64,000 bases of DNA from positions 1 to 64,000 of the forward strand of contig NZ_JAIUDA010000011.1 of assembly GCF_020179835.1 (NCBI RefSeq), written 5' to 3'. The notes under the pieces are model-generated. The model made no database searches and had not been told where the DNA came from. It saw nothing but the letters and a program-made list of their open reading frames with translations. This document shows, piece after piece, positions 50,880 to 61,500 of this stretch (positions are counted from its first letter, which is position 1; each line of letters begins with the position of its first letter). Both the position numbers and the translations under genes were made by a program. The stretch is from Pantoea sp. alder81 (GTDB taxonomy: Bacteria > Pseudomonadota > Gammaproteobacteria > Enterobacterales > Enterobacteriaceae).

Positions 50880-51386
50880 ATGACACTGAACACACTCATC
50901 ATTACCGTAATCATCGTTTTCTCACCCGCTGCGCTGGCCGGGCTCAACGTCATCGCAGACCTGGGCGGACAGAGCACGCAGGCTGTTTTTGACGCCGTCA
51001 ACCGGCAGGACGCGCCGCCACCGCCTGCCGCATCGCAGGCGCAGGGCGAAGCGGCCATGCTGCCCGTCACAACACCTGAAATGTCGCCGGGTAACGTTGC
51101 CCCCCGGGCGCTGACGCTGCCGGGTATCGGGGCGCTGTTTATCATCGGGGATGACGGCTATTCACGTCAGTGGCTGGCGCACAACGCGCAGCAGCTTGCA
51201 GCCAGAAACGCGGCGGGGCTGATTGTGAACATCGATAACCCGGCATCGCTTGCTGAACTGCGTAGTCTGGCACCCGGCCTGCAGCTGGCCCCCTCATCGG
51301 GATCTGAACTTGCCCGTCGCTTGCAGCTGATCCATTACCCTGTGCTTATCACGGACAGTGGCCTGTCTCAGGAGGTGCCGCAGTGA
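50880..51386 (+). CDS. TIGR03765 family conjugative-element protein (PFL_4695)
   Basis: A 168-aa exported protein (hydrophobic start MTLNTLIITVIIVFSPAALAGLNVIADLGG). The middle is Pro/Ala-rich; PGIGALFIIGDDGYSRQWLAHNAQQLAARNAAGLIVNI is the family core. ATG 50880 is used; GTG 50874 is too close to the ribosome site. It overlaps the next gene. Confidence 0.8.
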   Translation: MTLNTLIITVIIVFSPAALAGLNVIADLGGQSTQAVFDAVNRQDAPPPPAASQAQGEAAMLPVTTPEMSPGNVAPRALTLPGIGALFIIGDDGYSRQWLAHNAQQLAARNAAGLIVNIDNPASLAELRSLAPGLQLAPSSGSELARRLQLIHYPVLITDSGLSQEVPQ

Positions 51387-51952
51387 TATCTGCTCCTTAT
51401 GTCGCTGCCCTGCTGATGGGAAATCCGGTTCTGCTGGCTGCTCTGCTGGCGGTCATTGTTTATCTTCTCTGGCGCTTTCGCCGGCAGACGGCCAGTGAGC
51501 GCCGGCACCAGCGCTACCGCGCGACGGCTGAGCGCGTGTATACCCGTATCGGCGAACTCAGTGGTGACGGGCAGCGCATGACCTATCTGCGCAAAATTAA
51601 TCCGTATGTCTTTGAGGAGCTGCTGTTGCTGGCGTTTGAACGTCAGGGGTATCCCGTACAGCGTAATGCGTCGTACAGCGGAGACGGCGGCCTTGACGGA
51701 AAGGTACAGATTAACGGCGAGTGCTGGCTGATACAGGCCAAACGCTACAGTCGGTCCATTACACCGGCGCACGTCCGGGATTTTGAGGCGGTACTGATGT
51801 GTATGGGGCTGCGAGGCTTGTTTATTCATACCGGCCGTACGGGCCAGAAAAGCCGGGCTGTCAGCAGGGGTTCACAGCAGTTGATGATTATCAGTGGGCG
51901 CCGTCTTTTAGCGCTGCTGGCAGGCAAACCATTCGAGGAGTTTTCTCTGTGA
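51383..51952 (+). CDS. Membrane-anchored Mrr-like restriction endonuclease-fold protein
   Basis: A 189-aa protein: one N-terminal membrane helix (residues 8-30, LLMGNPVLLAALLAVIVYLLWRF), then a Mrr/PD-(D/E)xK domain: YVFEELLLLAFERQGYPVQRNASYSGDGGLDGKVQINGECWLIQAKRY (Glu; GDGGxDG; QxK), residues 75-125. The catalytic Asp and QAK motif are intact. It starts with GTG 51383 (AGGAGG). A membrane-tethered nuclease of this type is a regular member of SPI-7/PFGI-1 operons between TIGR03765 and traD; its role is not established. Confidence 0.82.
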   Translation: MISAPYVAALLMGNPVLLAALLAVIVYLLWRFRRQTASERRHQRYRATAERVYTRIGELSGDGQRMTYLRKINPYVFEELLLLAFERQGYPVQRNASYSGDGGLDGKVQINGECWLIQAKRYSRSITPAHVRDFEAVLMCMGLRGLFIHTGRTGQKSRAVSRGSQQLMIISGRRLLALLAGKPFEEFSL

Positions 51953-54048
51953 GTGATAAATACGTTATTGAAGCGCTTCTGCGCCCCGCAGTGGAGCTGA
52001 ATACGGCCGTGGCAGCCGGCACCGCCGCCGTCGTTTGCATCACAGCGCCGTGGGCGGTGGCTCTCGCGCCCTCCGTCAGCTACGTGACCGCAGGCGGATT
52101 TGCGGTGCTGTCTGCGGTGCGCGCGCGTCAGGGAATGCAGGTCGTTCGCTACCGTCGTAATCTGCGCCGTCTGCCGCGTTATGTGATGACGTCAAAGCAA
52201 ATCCCCGTCAGTAAGCGCCGGCTCTTCATGGGCAGGGGGTTTCGCTGGACTCAGAAACACACCCAGCGTCTGCGCGATACGCTGCGCCCGGAGGTGGCTC
52301 ACTATCTGAAACCCTCAAAGCTCTATCAGCTTGCCCGCCAGCTTGAGGAGGCAACGGAAAGCAGTCTGCCGGCGATAGGTAAACTACTCGGCGCCGACAC
52401 GGCGCTTAATCCAGTTCGCCCGCTCCCGCCGGTCGGGGGTAACCCGGCCATTCATGGCATTGAACCCGATGAAAGTGACGTCACGCTCGATTTACGTGAG
52501 CGTGTCGGCCATACGGTAGTTTATGGCACCACCCGCGTGGGGAAAACGCGGTTGGCTGAGTTACTGATCACGCAGGATATACGGCGCGGGGACGTTACTA
52601 TCGTATTTGACCCAAAAGGGGACGCGGATCTGCTTAAAAGGGTCTGGGCAGAAGCGCACCGGGCAGGGCGGGGGGATGAGTTGACGGTTTTCCACCTCGG
52701 CTGGCCTGACATCTCCGCGCGTTATAACGCCGTGGGGCGTTTTGGGCGCGTTTCAGAAGTCGCGACACGCGTTGCCGGCCAGCTCAGTGGCGAAGGCAAC
52801 AGCGCGGCGTTTCGCGAGTTCGCCTGGCGATTCGTCAATATTGTTGCCCGGGCGCTGGTCGCGCTTGGGGAACGTCCGGATTACAACCTCATTACCCGCT
52901 ACGTGAACAACATTGCCGACCTTTATCTGCGTTACGCCGAAAAAATCATCACTGAGAAGATGCCGGAACTGAACAGCCAGATCGAAAATAATGCCAACGC
53001 CTTCAGTGAAGATGACGTACCGCGTGCCATGCAGGGACAGCCGGAAGCCGTGCGTATCTGGGCCGTTGAGGTGGCGCTGAGCTCGGACGCCGGCAATCAG
53101 CTTTATGATCCGATACTTGACGGGCTGCGCTCTGCGGTACGTTATGACCGCACCTATTTTGATAAAATTGTCGCGTCACTGCTGCCGCTGCTGGAAAAAC
53201 TGACCACCGGCAAAACGGCAGAGCTGCTCTCGCCCGATTACCTGAATATGGACGATCCCCGCCCCATTTTTGACTGGGAACAGGTGATCCGTAAAAAAGG
53301 CATTGTTTACGTGGGACTCGATGCGCTCAGCGACAGCGAGGTTGCCAGCGCCGTGGGTAACAGCATGTTTGCCGACCTGGTGAGTGTGGCCGGCCACATC
53401 TACAAGCACGGTATCAACGGCGGACTGCCCGGCTCAAAAGAGGGCAAAGACGCCATCAATCTGCACTGCGATGAGTTTAACGAACTGATGGGCAATGAGT
53501 TTATCCCCCTCATCAATAAAGGGGGCGGTGCGGGCATGCAGGTGACGGCCTATACGCAGACGTCCTCTGATATTGAAGCCCGGATCGGGAGCGCGGCCAA
53601 AACGTCTCAGGTTCAGGGTAACTTCAACAACCTGATTATGCTGCGCGTCAGGGAGAACCGGACGGCCGAGCTGCTGACCTCACAGCTGCCGCAGGTTGAA
53701 ATCTACAGTAAAACGCTGGTCTCAGGTCATCAGGATTCGGCTGACGTTACCGTAAACCATGATTTTACCTCCAGCACGCAGGACCGCGTCGGCACCATCA
53801 AAGTGCCGCTGCTGGAGCCTTCCGACATCGTCACGCTGCCAAAAGGCCAAGCGTTCGCGCTGCTTGAAGGCGGTCAGCTCTGGAAAATCCGGATGCCGTT
53901 GCCGGCGGGTGATGCCGGTGACATTCATATGCCTGAAAATATCGCGCGTCTTGCCGAAGAGATGCGACGTAACTATCACAGCAGTGAAGGATGGTGGGAC
54001 AGCCGCAGTTCAGCAATCGCATCAGTGAAGGAAGATAATCATGGCTGA
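51949..54048 (+). CDS. traD: TraD type IV coupling protein (PFGI-1 class)
   Basis: A 699-aa coupling protein that connects the relaxosome with the secretion channel. Two N-terminal membrane helices (about 17-60), then the P-loop ATPase with TVVYGTTRVGKTRLAELL (about 190-207), Walker B in DAINLHCDEFNEL (about 502-514), and the conserved AYTQTSSDIEARIGS stretch. It starts with GTG 51949 and overlaps both neighbours, so translation is coupled. Confidence 0.93.
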   Translation: MSDKYVIEALLRPAVELNTAVAAGTAAVVCITAPWAVALAPSVSYVTAGGFAVLSAVRARQGMQVVRYRRNLRRLPRYVMTSKQIPVSKRRLFMGRGFRWTQKHTQRLRDTLRPEVAHYLKPSKLYQLARQLEEATESSLPAIGKLLGADTALNPVRPLPPVGGNPAIHGIEPDESDVTLDLRERVGHTVVYGTTRVGKTRLAELLITQDIRRGDVTIVFDPKGDADLLKRVWAEAHRAGRGDELTVFHLGWPDISARYNAVGRFGRVSEVATRVAGQLSGEGNSAAFREFAWRFVNIVARALVALGERPDYNLITRYVNNIADLYLRYAEKIITEKMPELNSQIENNANAFSEDDVPRAMQGQPEAVRIWAVEVALSSDAGNQLYDPILDGLRSAVRYDRTYFDKIVASLLPLLEKLTTGKTAELLSPDYLNMDDPRPIFDWEQVIRKKGIVYVGLDALSDSEVASAVGNSMFADLVSVAGHIYKHGINGGLPGSKEGKDAINLHCDEFNELMGNEFIPLINKGGGAGMQVTAYTQTSSDIEARIGSAAKTSQVQGNFNNLIMLRVRENRTAELLTSQLPQVEIYSKTLVSGHQDSADVTVNHDFTSSTQDRVGTIKVPLLEPSDIVTLPKGQAFALLEGGQLWKIRMPLPAGDAGDIHMPENIARLAEEMRRNYHSSEGWWDSRSSAIASVKEDNHG

Positions 54049-54799
54049 GGCACGTCGTACCGCACCGCAACAACCCGTGCAACCTCGCGAGCACGGCCTA
54101 CTCTATAACCTGGTCTGGGGCTGGCCGTGGAAACTCATCGGCGTGATTCTGGCTTCGCTGATGCTGAGTCTTGTCATTGAATATATCGGGATCGCCTTTT
54201 TCTGGCCTGAATTGGGGGCTACGCACAGCCAGGCGGTGATGAATACAGAGTTTGGCTATCTGTCTTCTGATTTTACCCGCAGCCTGTTACTTTCCGAGCC
54301 GGCGGCAACGGTTACGCGCTGGGTTACTGGGGCTTACCAGTGGGCTTTTGTGGACAGTGGCATCGTCAGCTGGATACAGGATACCTACAAGGCTGAAATG
54401 AGCAGCGGCAACGAAGTATCGCGCAACCTTAAGGGGGCCAGCAGCTGGCTGGGTAATTACCTTCAGCAGTACATGCTGGCAACGGTATATGTCTCCCTCA
54501 TGACCCTGATCCGCGTGACTATCATTGCACTGTCTGTGCCTTTGTTCGTCCTGGTGATATGTGTCGCCGTGGTTGAAGGACTCGGCCGACGAGACCTACG
54601 TCGGTTCGGAGCCGGTTATGAGTCGTCGTTTCTTTACCACCGTGCGAAAAGGTTGATTAAACCAGCAGTGTATCTGCCGGTAATGGCCTACCTGTCATGG
54701 CCTTCAGCGGTCTATCCAAACCTGCTGCTGCTGCCAGCCGCGTTAATGCTGGGGCTCACCATTACGGTCACAACCGCATCGTTTAAAAAATATCTATGA
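54041..54799 (+). CDS. TIGR03747 family conjugative-element membrane protein
   Basis: A 252-aa inner-membrane protein with about four helices (residues 27-53, 147-180, 201-220, 222-245). It follows TraD with an 8-bp overlap. This family lies immediately after traD in SPI-7/PFGI-1-type clusters. Role unknown. Confidence 0.85.
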   Translation: MAEARRTAPQQPVQPREHGLLYNLVWGWPWKLIGVILASLMLSLVIEYIGIAFFWPELGATHSQAVMNTEFGYLSSDFTRSLLLSEPAATVTRWVTGAYQWAFVDSGIVSWIQDTYKAEMSSGNEVSRNLKGASSWLGNYLQQYMLATVYVSLMTLIRVTIIALSVPLFVLVICVAVVEGLGRRDLRRFGAGYESSFLYHRAKRLIKPAVYLPVMAYLSWPSAVYPNLLLLPAALMLGLTITVTTASFKKYL

Positions 54800-54811
54800 C
54801 CAACTAAGAAC

Positions 54812-54840
54812 CAGGCCTGCGTAATGCAGGCCTGAGTTTT
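54812..54840 (+). terminator. Intrinsic terminator ending the first transfer-gene block
   Basis: CAGGCCTGC-GTAAT-GCAGGCCTG, followed by AGTTTT. It closes the transfer block at the boundary of the cargo insertion. Confidence 0.8.
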
Positions 54841-55047
54841 AACGAAGATAAATTAGACAGAGTTTGTGTTGCAGTGAACGGCGGCAATGAGCGAACAGCG
54901 GGCATAAACTTTAGTTACCTAGTTGTGGTCAATCGCACACTTAAATTTTAAGACTTGTCGTATTGACTGGCAGGAAAAGCACATTGAACGCCTCTGAAAA
55001 GATTGGCATATTGGTTAATGCAATTTACCCTTATGATGGAGCATAAC

Positions 55048-56103
55048 ATGTCGGGCGAGACATCTAACATTGCATTAATGGCAGAAAAGATTTCAAATGA
55101 CCTATTCAAATGGTTCCGTTGGGAAATCGTAGGAACCACCAATCAAAATTATCCTTGTCACAAAAATAAAACACACCAAACTAAATCTGACACACATCCT
55201 TGCGATGTTGTATTTAGATATCATGATCCATATTTAAATCAATATGTTTATTTTAATACAGATTTAAAGAGTTATGCTAAAGGATCCATAACCTCTACAG
55301 CCATGCGCAGCGCGCTCATTTCTCTTGCAGAGTCTATTGATTGTGCAGAAGGAAGTCCTGAGTGGCAAGAAGCTTATCAATATGCTTATGGTTCAGCAGA
55401 AGTTCGAGGACTGTTATTTGTTTACAATCATGATGGAGACTTTGACCAAAATTTCTATGATGTTTTTAATACCGTCCCTGCCACAGATAAGAAAAGGGGA
55501 AAGCGTGGAGTTGATATTGATAATATCCCATTGATGCGTGGTCATAAAATCCATATAGTTGAGCCTCGAATCATTAACTACCTACAATCAATACTATCCG
55601 ATATTCACAAGTTAGCCTACGATGGTTTTTTCCCAGCAGGGGATGATTATCAATTTTATTATCCGGATTTGTTATTGCATAAGGTAAATGGTTCTCCATC
55701 CAAGCTTCCGGCTACAATTGAATCCTTAACTGGCCCCTGCTTTATAATAAAGCATGGTCAAGCTTTTAAGTATACTGAAGCAGAGGGGAAGACTGTTACA
55801 TTTGAATCTGGCTATATTGTTTATTATAATGGCGAAGGTAGGATTGAATTGGAATTCATATATATATTTGATATGCTTTCGAAGTTTCAATTGTTAAACG
55901 AAATTCCAAATATAAGAATTAGAGTTATTCACCCAAATATAAATCATGACATTAGAGCTATTTATCAGAAGGCGATTGAAACTTATGTTATGGATTGGGG
56001 GTTTGATGAATATAAGCGGTCAATAATTGAATCAATTATTTTCGAACAGGTTGACTTCGTAAAACCAAAATTCAGCGCAGTTGATTTAGGTTGGAGAGAC
56101 TAA
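55048..56103 (+). CDS. Unknown protein with possible nuclease-like core; first gene of an AT-rich operon
   Basis: A 351-aa protein. I do not recognise its family. Residues 45-75 have HPCDVVFRYHDPYLNQYVYFNTDLKSYAKG, an Asp followed after a strand by D-L-K: this is the order (D ... [D/E]xK) of PD-(D/E)xK nucleases, although a second acidic residue in the place of E is Asp. The rest is alpha/beta. The start at 55048 has GGAG six bases before. The gene is markedly AT-rich. It is followed by its partner after 1 bp. Together with the next two genes it lies in a defence-type insertion. Confidence 0.65.
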   Translation: MSGETSNIALMAEKISNDLFKWFRWEIVGTTNQNYPCHKNKTHQTKSDTHPCDVVFRYHDPYLNQYVYFNTDLKSYAKGSITSTAMRSALISLAESIDCAEGSPEWQEAYQYAYGSAEVRGLLFVYNHDGDFDQNFYDVFNTVPATDKKRGKRGVDIDNIPLMRGHKIHIVEPRIINYLQSILSDIHKLAYDGFFPAGDDYQFYYPDLLLHKVNGSPSKLPATIESLTGPCFIIKHGQAFKYTEAEGKTVTFESGYIVYYNGEGRIELEFIYIFDMLSKFQLLNEIPNIRIRVIHPNINHDIRAIYQKAIETYVMDWGFDEYKRSIIESIIFEQVDFVKPKFSAVDLGWRD

Positions 56104-56104
56104 A

Positions 56105-57226
56105 ATGAAAAATGGACTTTATTGTGTTACAGATAAGGCTTTGTTTGATGCTTTGATTCAATCAAAAGTAACTCATGAAAACATGAAAGATCTCTTCTTT
56201 AAAAGAGGCATTATAATTTCAAAAGGAACCACAAAAAAGTCACTTGCTCTTGATTTTTCAAGGTATTTTCATGGTTTCAGTGATTATGAAAAGCTATCAG
56301 ACATCTTAGGTTCTATAGGGCGTCGTGAAAAGAGTGCTACTAACATTATTAACGGTGGAGTTGAACGTTCTGAACTTGAGTCTGCTGTTAAAGATACAAT
56401 ATCATTCTTGAAAAAAGAAGGTGATATTGCTACATTCGCATATGTTGAAAATGATGGTATTGAAGTAACAATTAAGTATATAAAGTTGGATTATAAACTC
56501 AGTGAGTTTAGACAGTCTTCAACAAGAGAAGCCAAGATATTAATTGAGCCAACAGTTGATGGACTTTACCAATTGAGATTCCCGCCAAATGATAAATCTC
56601 AAGAATTCGTTAAAGAATTAACTCAGAATTTAAGAGCCATAAATAGCGAGAAAAATATTTCTATTGATGAAATTACATTGGAAAGTGTAAAGGATCCCGT
56701 TCAAAGAACTATTTTTTTTAAAAGATTAATTGAAGGAATATATACATTCGAGTGTATTGATGTTACGGATGTTTATGTTTCTCATCAGGATATTGAAATT
56801 GATGAAGAAAAACCTGAGAGTGATGACGAAGATGAAGATGAAGATGAAGTGAAAGTCGCGACAGGTCACCATATTTCAAAAGCTTCTTTGAAGGGAAGAG
56901 GTGTGCTTGAGTCACCGGAACTGAATAACTTTCTAAGTGAAGGTTTCTATATTACAAGAATTATCTGGATGGCAAAAGTCAAGGGTTTTCCAGATTCAGA
57001 TAAGGTCGAGTTCGAAGCTCAGTTTTTGAATCAAGAAAAGTGCACCAATTTTTCCTATCTAGTTAGAGGTTATTATAAATACAAATCGCAAACAGAATTT
57101 AGAGAAACCAGAATTTCATTTGAAAAAGAACAGGAAAAGTTAATATCTACTTACATAGAAAGAGCTGCAAGAGATATTTCAAATGAGATAGTTAGTGCTA
57201 ACGCTGTTCAAGTGAAAACGAACTGA
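56105..57226 (+). CDS. Unknown protein, second gene of the AT-rich operon
   Basis: A 373-aa protein without a recognised domain. It starts with a helical part (TDKALFDALIQSKVTHENMKDLFFKRG), has beta-rich segments, an acidic low-complexity loop (about residues 238-251, ESDDEDEDEDEVKV) and a C-terminal helical end (FEKEQEKLISTYIERAARDIS). The ribosome site (GGAGAGAC) lies inside the previous gene, and translation is coupled. AT-rich. Together with the first and third gene it forms a fixed-looking module. Confidence 0.65.
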   Translation: MKNGLYCVTDKALFDALIQSKVTHENMKDLFFKRGIIISKGTTKKSLALDFSRYFHGFSDYEKLSDILGSIGRREKSATNIINGGVERSELESAVKDTISFLKKEGDIATFAYVENDGIEVTIKYIKLDYKLSEFRQSSTREAKILIEPTVDGLYQLRFPPNDKSQEFVKELTQNLRAINSEKNISIDEITLESVKDPVQRTIFFKRLIEGIYTFECIDVTDVYVSHQDIEIDEEKPESDDEDEDEDEVKVATGHHISKASLKGRGVLESPELNNFLSEGFYITRIIWMAKVKGFPDSDKVEFEAQFLNQEKCTNFSYLVRGYYKYKSQTEFRETRISFEKEQEKLISTYIERAARDISNEIVSANAVQVKTN

Positions 57227-57238
57227 TGGGGAGCTTAT

Positions 57239-57904
57239 ATGAAAACTAAATGGTTTAGTGCAAGTGTGCAGGAGAATTACAAACAACTTCGCGAAAAACT
57301 TGTGGGCCATCAGTTTGATGAAAATATAGGCTGGGGTTTTGAAATAATGAAATTCTCACCCGACCGTTTACAAGCAAGGTATAGTGAGAGGGTCCCTGTA
57401 AATGAGGTTATTATAGACCCTTATGGTGAAAAAAATATTGTTGAATACAATAAATATATTAACTTTACTTTTTGGTTGGTACCTGATGTAAGAGGTGGTC
57501 ATACACTTATTATAGAAAATCCACCTCGGAGCATAAAATATTTCATCGAGAATTTTGTCAAGTGCACAAATGGTGGCTTTTATGTTTCCAGTAAGGATAT
57601 TAGTATCGAAAAATTCGTTGAATTTTTTAAGGAAAAATTTAAAGAAGTGTCCTTCAGAAAGGCCAAGTTGAAAGGTTTAACTTTTAGTAAATATACCTCA
57701 GGAAATCTTGAGGTTGAATCATCACGAGATGCGCTGATTGATATAGATGACTACTTGCCAAATGCATCATATCGACTTGATAAATCTAAGGTTATCGTGA
57801 TTATCAATGATTGTTCTTATTGCATTGATGTCACTTCGAGTGGAAGTGTTGTTTTTGATGAAGATATTTTTGAAGATGTTATCAAGGCGGTATCCAAATT
57901 GTAA
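57239..57904 (+). CDS. Unknown protein, third gene of the AT-rich operon
   Basis: A 221-aa protein, with aromatic and basic residues in the N-terminal half (KTKWFSASVQENYKQLREKLVGHQFD) and alternating strands (NFTFWLVPDVRGGHTLIIENPPRSIKYFIE). No domain recognised. GGGGAG precedes the ATG. A terminator-like hairpin follows. Confidence 0.65.
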   Translation: MKTKWFSASVQENYKQLREKLVGHQFDENIGWGFEIMKFSPDRLQARYSERVPVNEVIIDPYGEKNIVEYNKYINFTFWLVPDVRGGHTLIIENPPRSIKYFIENFVKCTNGGFYVSSKDISIEKFVEFFKEKFKEVSFRKAKLKGLTFSKYTSGNLEVESSRDALIDIDDYLPNASYRLDKSKVIVIINDCSYCIDVTSSGSVVFDEDIFEDVIKAVSKL

Positions 57905-57913
57905 TTATCTTCA

Positions 57914-57939
57914 CTGAGCGCCTCTTGGGCGCTCAGTGT
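57914..57939. terminator. Terminator-like hairpin after the AT-rich operon
   Basis: CACTGAGCGCC and GGCGCTCAGTG form an 11-bp stem with a short loop; the T tract after it is poor. Confidence 0.6.
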
Positions 57940-58126
57940 TAATGATTGTCTCATTTAATTCACTTTCTGAATGATAATTTTGTTGAATTATTTTATTGGC
58001 CCATCTGTTTCTTTAAGGAAAGTTACATTTTGCTAAGGATTTTTAATCATCCCATTAGAACATCTTAATTTTATCGTTGCTCAAAGTCCGCTGTTGGCAC
58101 TCAACAGACGTTCAGGCCCATCATGA

Positions 58127-58357
58127 TTACTGTTTTGCTGGCGGAAGCCTTTTTTTAGCTTCGAGAATGAGCTTTTCAATCTCTTCCAGAGGGATGCATT
58201 CTTCATAGCAAGAAAAAGAGAACTCATGAGTTACATCGGAATAGAAGACTTCAGCAATTTGCCGGAGCGGGGATGTTCCAGCCTCAGAAAGTTCGAGGTA
58301 CATACCATCACGGATTACATCGCTTCCACAAGTTAGGTTGTATTGGCTTTTAGCCAT
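58127..58357 (-). CDS. Small hypothetical protein (76 aa)
   Basis: A 76-aa protein (MAKSQYNLTCGSDVIRDGMYLELSEAGTSPLRQIAEVFYSDVTHEFSFSCYEECIPLEEIEKLI). It has two Cys and a predicted strand-helix fold. It stands between the AT-rich operon and the Hachiman genes in the orientation of the latter. No clear family. Confidence 0.6.
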   Translation of the reverse strand: MAKSQYNLTCGSDVIRDGMYLELSEAGTSPLRQIAEVFYSDVTHEFSFSCYEECIPLEEIEKLILEAKKRLPPAKQ

Positions 58358-58585
58358 AAATTTAATTTTCCATTTTTCATGTTTCTAATGCCTCTGTTCG
58401 AACGCAATAAAACGTAAAACACATTCCAGCAGGTAGCTTGCACAGGTCCGCATAGAGCGAACAACGGACGTTCCGAACAGCATTCTGCGTGAATTAAAGG
58501 GGGGCAGGCTAGTACAAACGGTTTATCACGCTAATTTATCGCTCCAGTGTGTCAAGTGCTTGCTTTGCTATGAGCCCGATTAGTA

Positions 58586-61500
58586 TCAATATGAGCTTAA
58601 AACATACTTAAAATAGGCTGGGGTAGCTTTGATGACTTGCTCAACTGCACTCAGGTGAATCTTCTGAGCCTCACTGAAGGAACTGCCTCCATATCCATCC
58701 TGCAGAAGAGCATCACGAACAGCTTGTGAAATAAAACGGTCAGCGAATCCGGCCTCAAATACACTCATGGACAGAGTGTCCGGAAGGCCATATTTCAGGC
58801 TCTTCTGGAAATGCGCAAGCGATGTTCCGGGCTCCCCGACGAGATCTTCCGGGGTAAAAAGGAATTGCGCGAGCGCTGCCAGGATGAGCGCACAATCAAA
58901 TGCCAGCGTGCTCTCCAAAAAATGGAGAATATCGTCGTCGCTTACCTTCCGTTTAAGCTTGCCGGCTTTCTTTTTAACCTGCATCAGTAACGCTTTTCTG
59001 AAAATCTCGCCATAGCTTGTTCCGCCCATCCACAGGAGAGCGAGTTGGAAACCCGCATCAGCTGGCTCGACGCTACGGAAAAAACGGTTGTCACAGAGTT
59101 CAGCCAGCAGTGGCCATACGGCAGTGAGCCATACATCATTGGAATCCAGCGTTAATAGCACATCTCTGTGCTCATCTGACCATGTCTCAATGCGTTTAGT
59201 CTGCTTTGCACCCAGCAATGTCTTGCCGAAAAATGCCTGCTTAACAGGCGAGCTTTCCACCGACTCAATGCGTCTGGCAACCAGCCTGAAGTACTCCTCC
59301 AGTTTGTCTGCTTCATCTGCAGAGGCAAGTGAATATGCGAGAGTATCGCGTGCCAATTCACCAGCTCTTTGTTCAAATGAGGTGGTATCAATGGTCGTAC
59401 AGTTTGCCATCAAGTAGCTTTCAAGGGTATGCGTCATCTTTTTACGCTCGCCCAGAGATCTCAATAGCGCTTTTACAAGAGCATCTTTTTGCGCCTTGAG
59501 CAGGCTAGGGACTGAATCTGCCACATGGTTCGCCCAGCGTTCCCAGTCCGTATCTTTATCCAGGAAGTCCAGCAAATCGCCGCCAGCAAATGGCCATTCC
59601 TTGTTGCGGGGGAGCGAAAAAGGCTTCAGTAATAAAAGCAGTGAACTGGTTACCCCTTCTGAACGGTCGGGCGACAGCAGCTCAACGGAGCTTTGAAATC
59701 TCCACGACTCCTGCCGGTTTTTTCTTTTGTCCCATATCGTTGAGTCAGCAAAGATTACAATACCTTCAGTGTGCATTCCGGCGCGGCCAGCACGCCCAAT
59801 CAGATTTTGGAAATCGCGGACTTTTACACGTCCGGCTCCCTGATTAACGCCCTGCACGATAAGGTAGCGAATAGGCAAGTTTACGCCCTGAGCGAGGGTG
59901 GATGTACACGCAATAAAATTAATGAGTCCTTTCTGCATCCCGTGTTCGAGTGCCAAGCGAATACCCTGGGGTGTATTGCTGTGATGCGTATATATACCCA
60001 GCTCAGCGGCTTTACAGAGGAGAGCGTCGCTTCCGAAGTTACCTTCGTTAATTGTTTTCAGTGCGTTGACTTCTTCAGGATCAGCGTATGCCGCAGGCCA
60101 TACGGTGTTATATCCCGCCTCCGCAATCTGAACCGCCCTCTTTGCTATGCTGTTTGCAATTAATTTTGTTCCGCAGAAAATGGCAACGGAACCCTTACCT
60201 GCAACCCGCAGACCCAGGTAGAGCGATACATCGCTCGATTTCGCCCGGGTAGGAAATGTCGCGCTGTCAGCTCTGATTCCCGAAAGTTGTGCTTCTTCGA
60301 TTATTCTCGGCACAAAGTAGTCTTCTCTGTCATAACCATTTTCATGAAACATTAACTGCCCGAGCGACTCAGTCCAGCTTGCAAAAGCAACAGACCGGCT
60401 TGTGGGTAACAGCGTTGCGCCGTCAATAACCTGTGCTTTATCCGCACCCATCAGCCAGCTTGCAATCGCCTGCGGGTTTTGCATAACAGCTGAAATAAGC
60501 AGAGTCTGCGCAGTGTCTTGAAGTAATCCCTTGATTTCGGTGAGCAATAGCTCATACGTTATCCCTCTCGCGCCGGTATCGAACTGGTGACCTTCGTCGT
60601 AAACGACAAGACCAACGTGTTTCAAAATCTGAGGTGACTGACGCAGCACATAGAGAAACTTTTCTGGCGTAAGGACTAGAACATTCGAAGTTGAGGGCGG
60701 AGCACTTCCCAGCAGTTCTGCAATCTGTTCAACAAAGTCAATCTGCAGGGCATCAGTCAGTTCATTGACTTTGATGTCATCGCCGGCAAGATCCTGTCGC
60801 AGTGATAACGCAATTTCATGGCAAAGTGCCCGGAAGGGCGCGACAACGACCGCAAGCCTGGTGCGCCCGGACATAAATGCACTGCGCAGGACCAACTCAA
60901 TCGACCTTGTTTTACCGGCACTTGTGGGCATCTGAATCAGCCCTGAAGCGCCGCGGTAGATCCCACTGGCCCCCAAAAGCAGCTGTGAAGGCCAGAGTTC
61001 TTTGGGGAAGCGTCCTCTCTGAATGACCGGTCGCCAGTACTCTGCGGATAAGCCTGAATACTTGGGGATAGTTGACCATGCAGATGCGGCAAGCCTCATA
61101 CGGCAAACCGATATGGCGACATCTGCATACAATAACTCCTCAGCGCTACCCATTTTATAAACTTCAGCACGGAGAAGTTTTAGTAAGGTTTCAATATGCT
61201 GCAGTTGAGTTCCTTCGGCAAAATGCGTTATGACAGAGTGCGATATCGAACTAAGCAACGATCCGTAACGTACATCATCAAGAGGCCAATAGGTCATCCA
61301 GTCTGCTTTGAGGAGCCATTGCAGAAAGTGCTCGACTTTGTTGCCTTCTGCTCTGTAATCAATTCGACGGGCAAGGACCAAGCTGCTGCCCGGTCTGCGA
61401 GCTAAATAATAGGCGGCAGAAGCTAAAAGCAATGTTGTTCTTTCCAGACCCTGCGCGAATCCTGAATCAAGGACTGCGTCAAAAAAGCTGGCGCAGAAAT

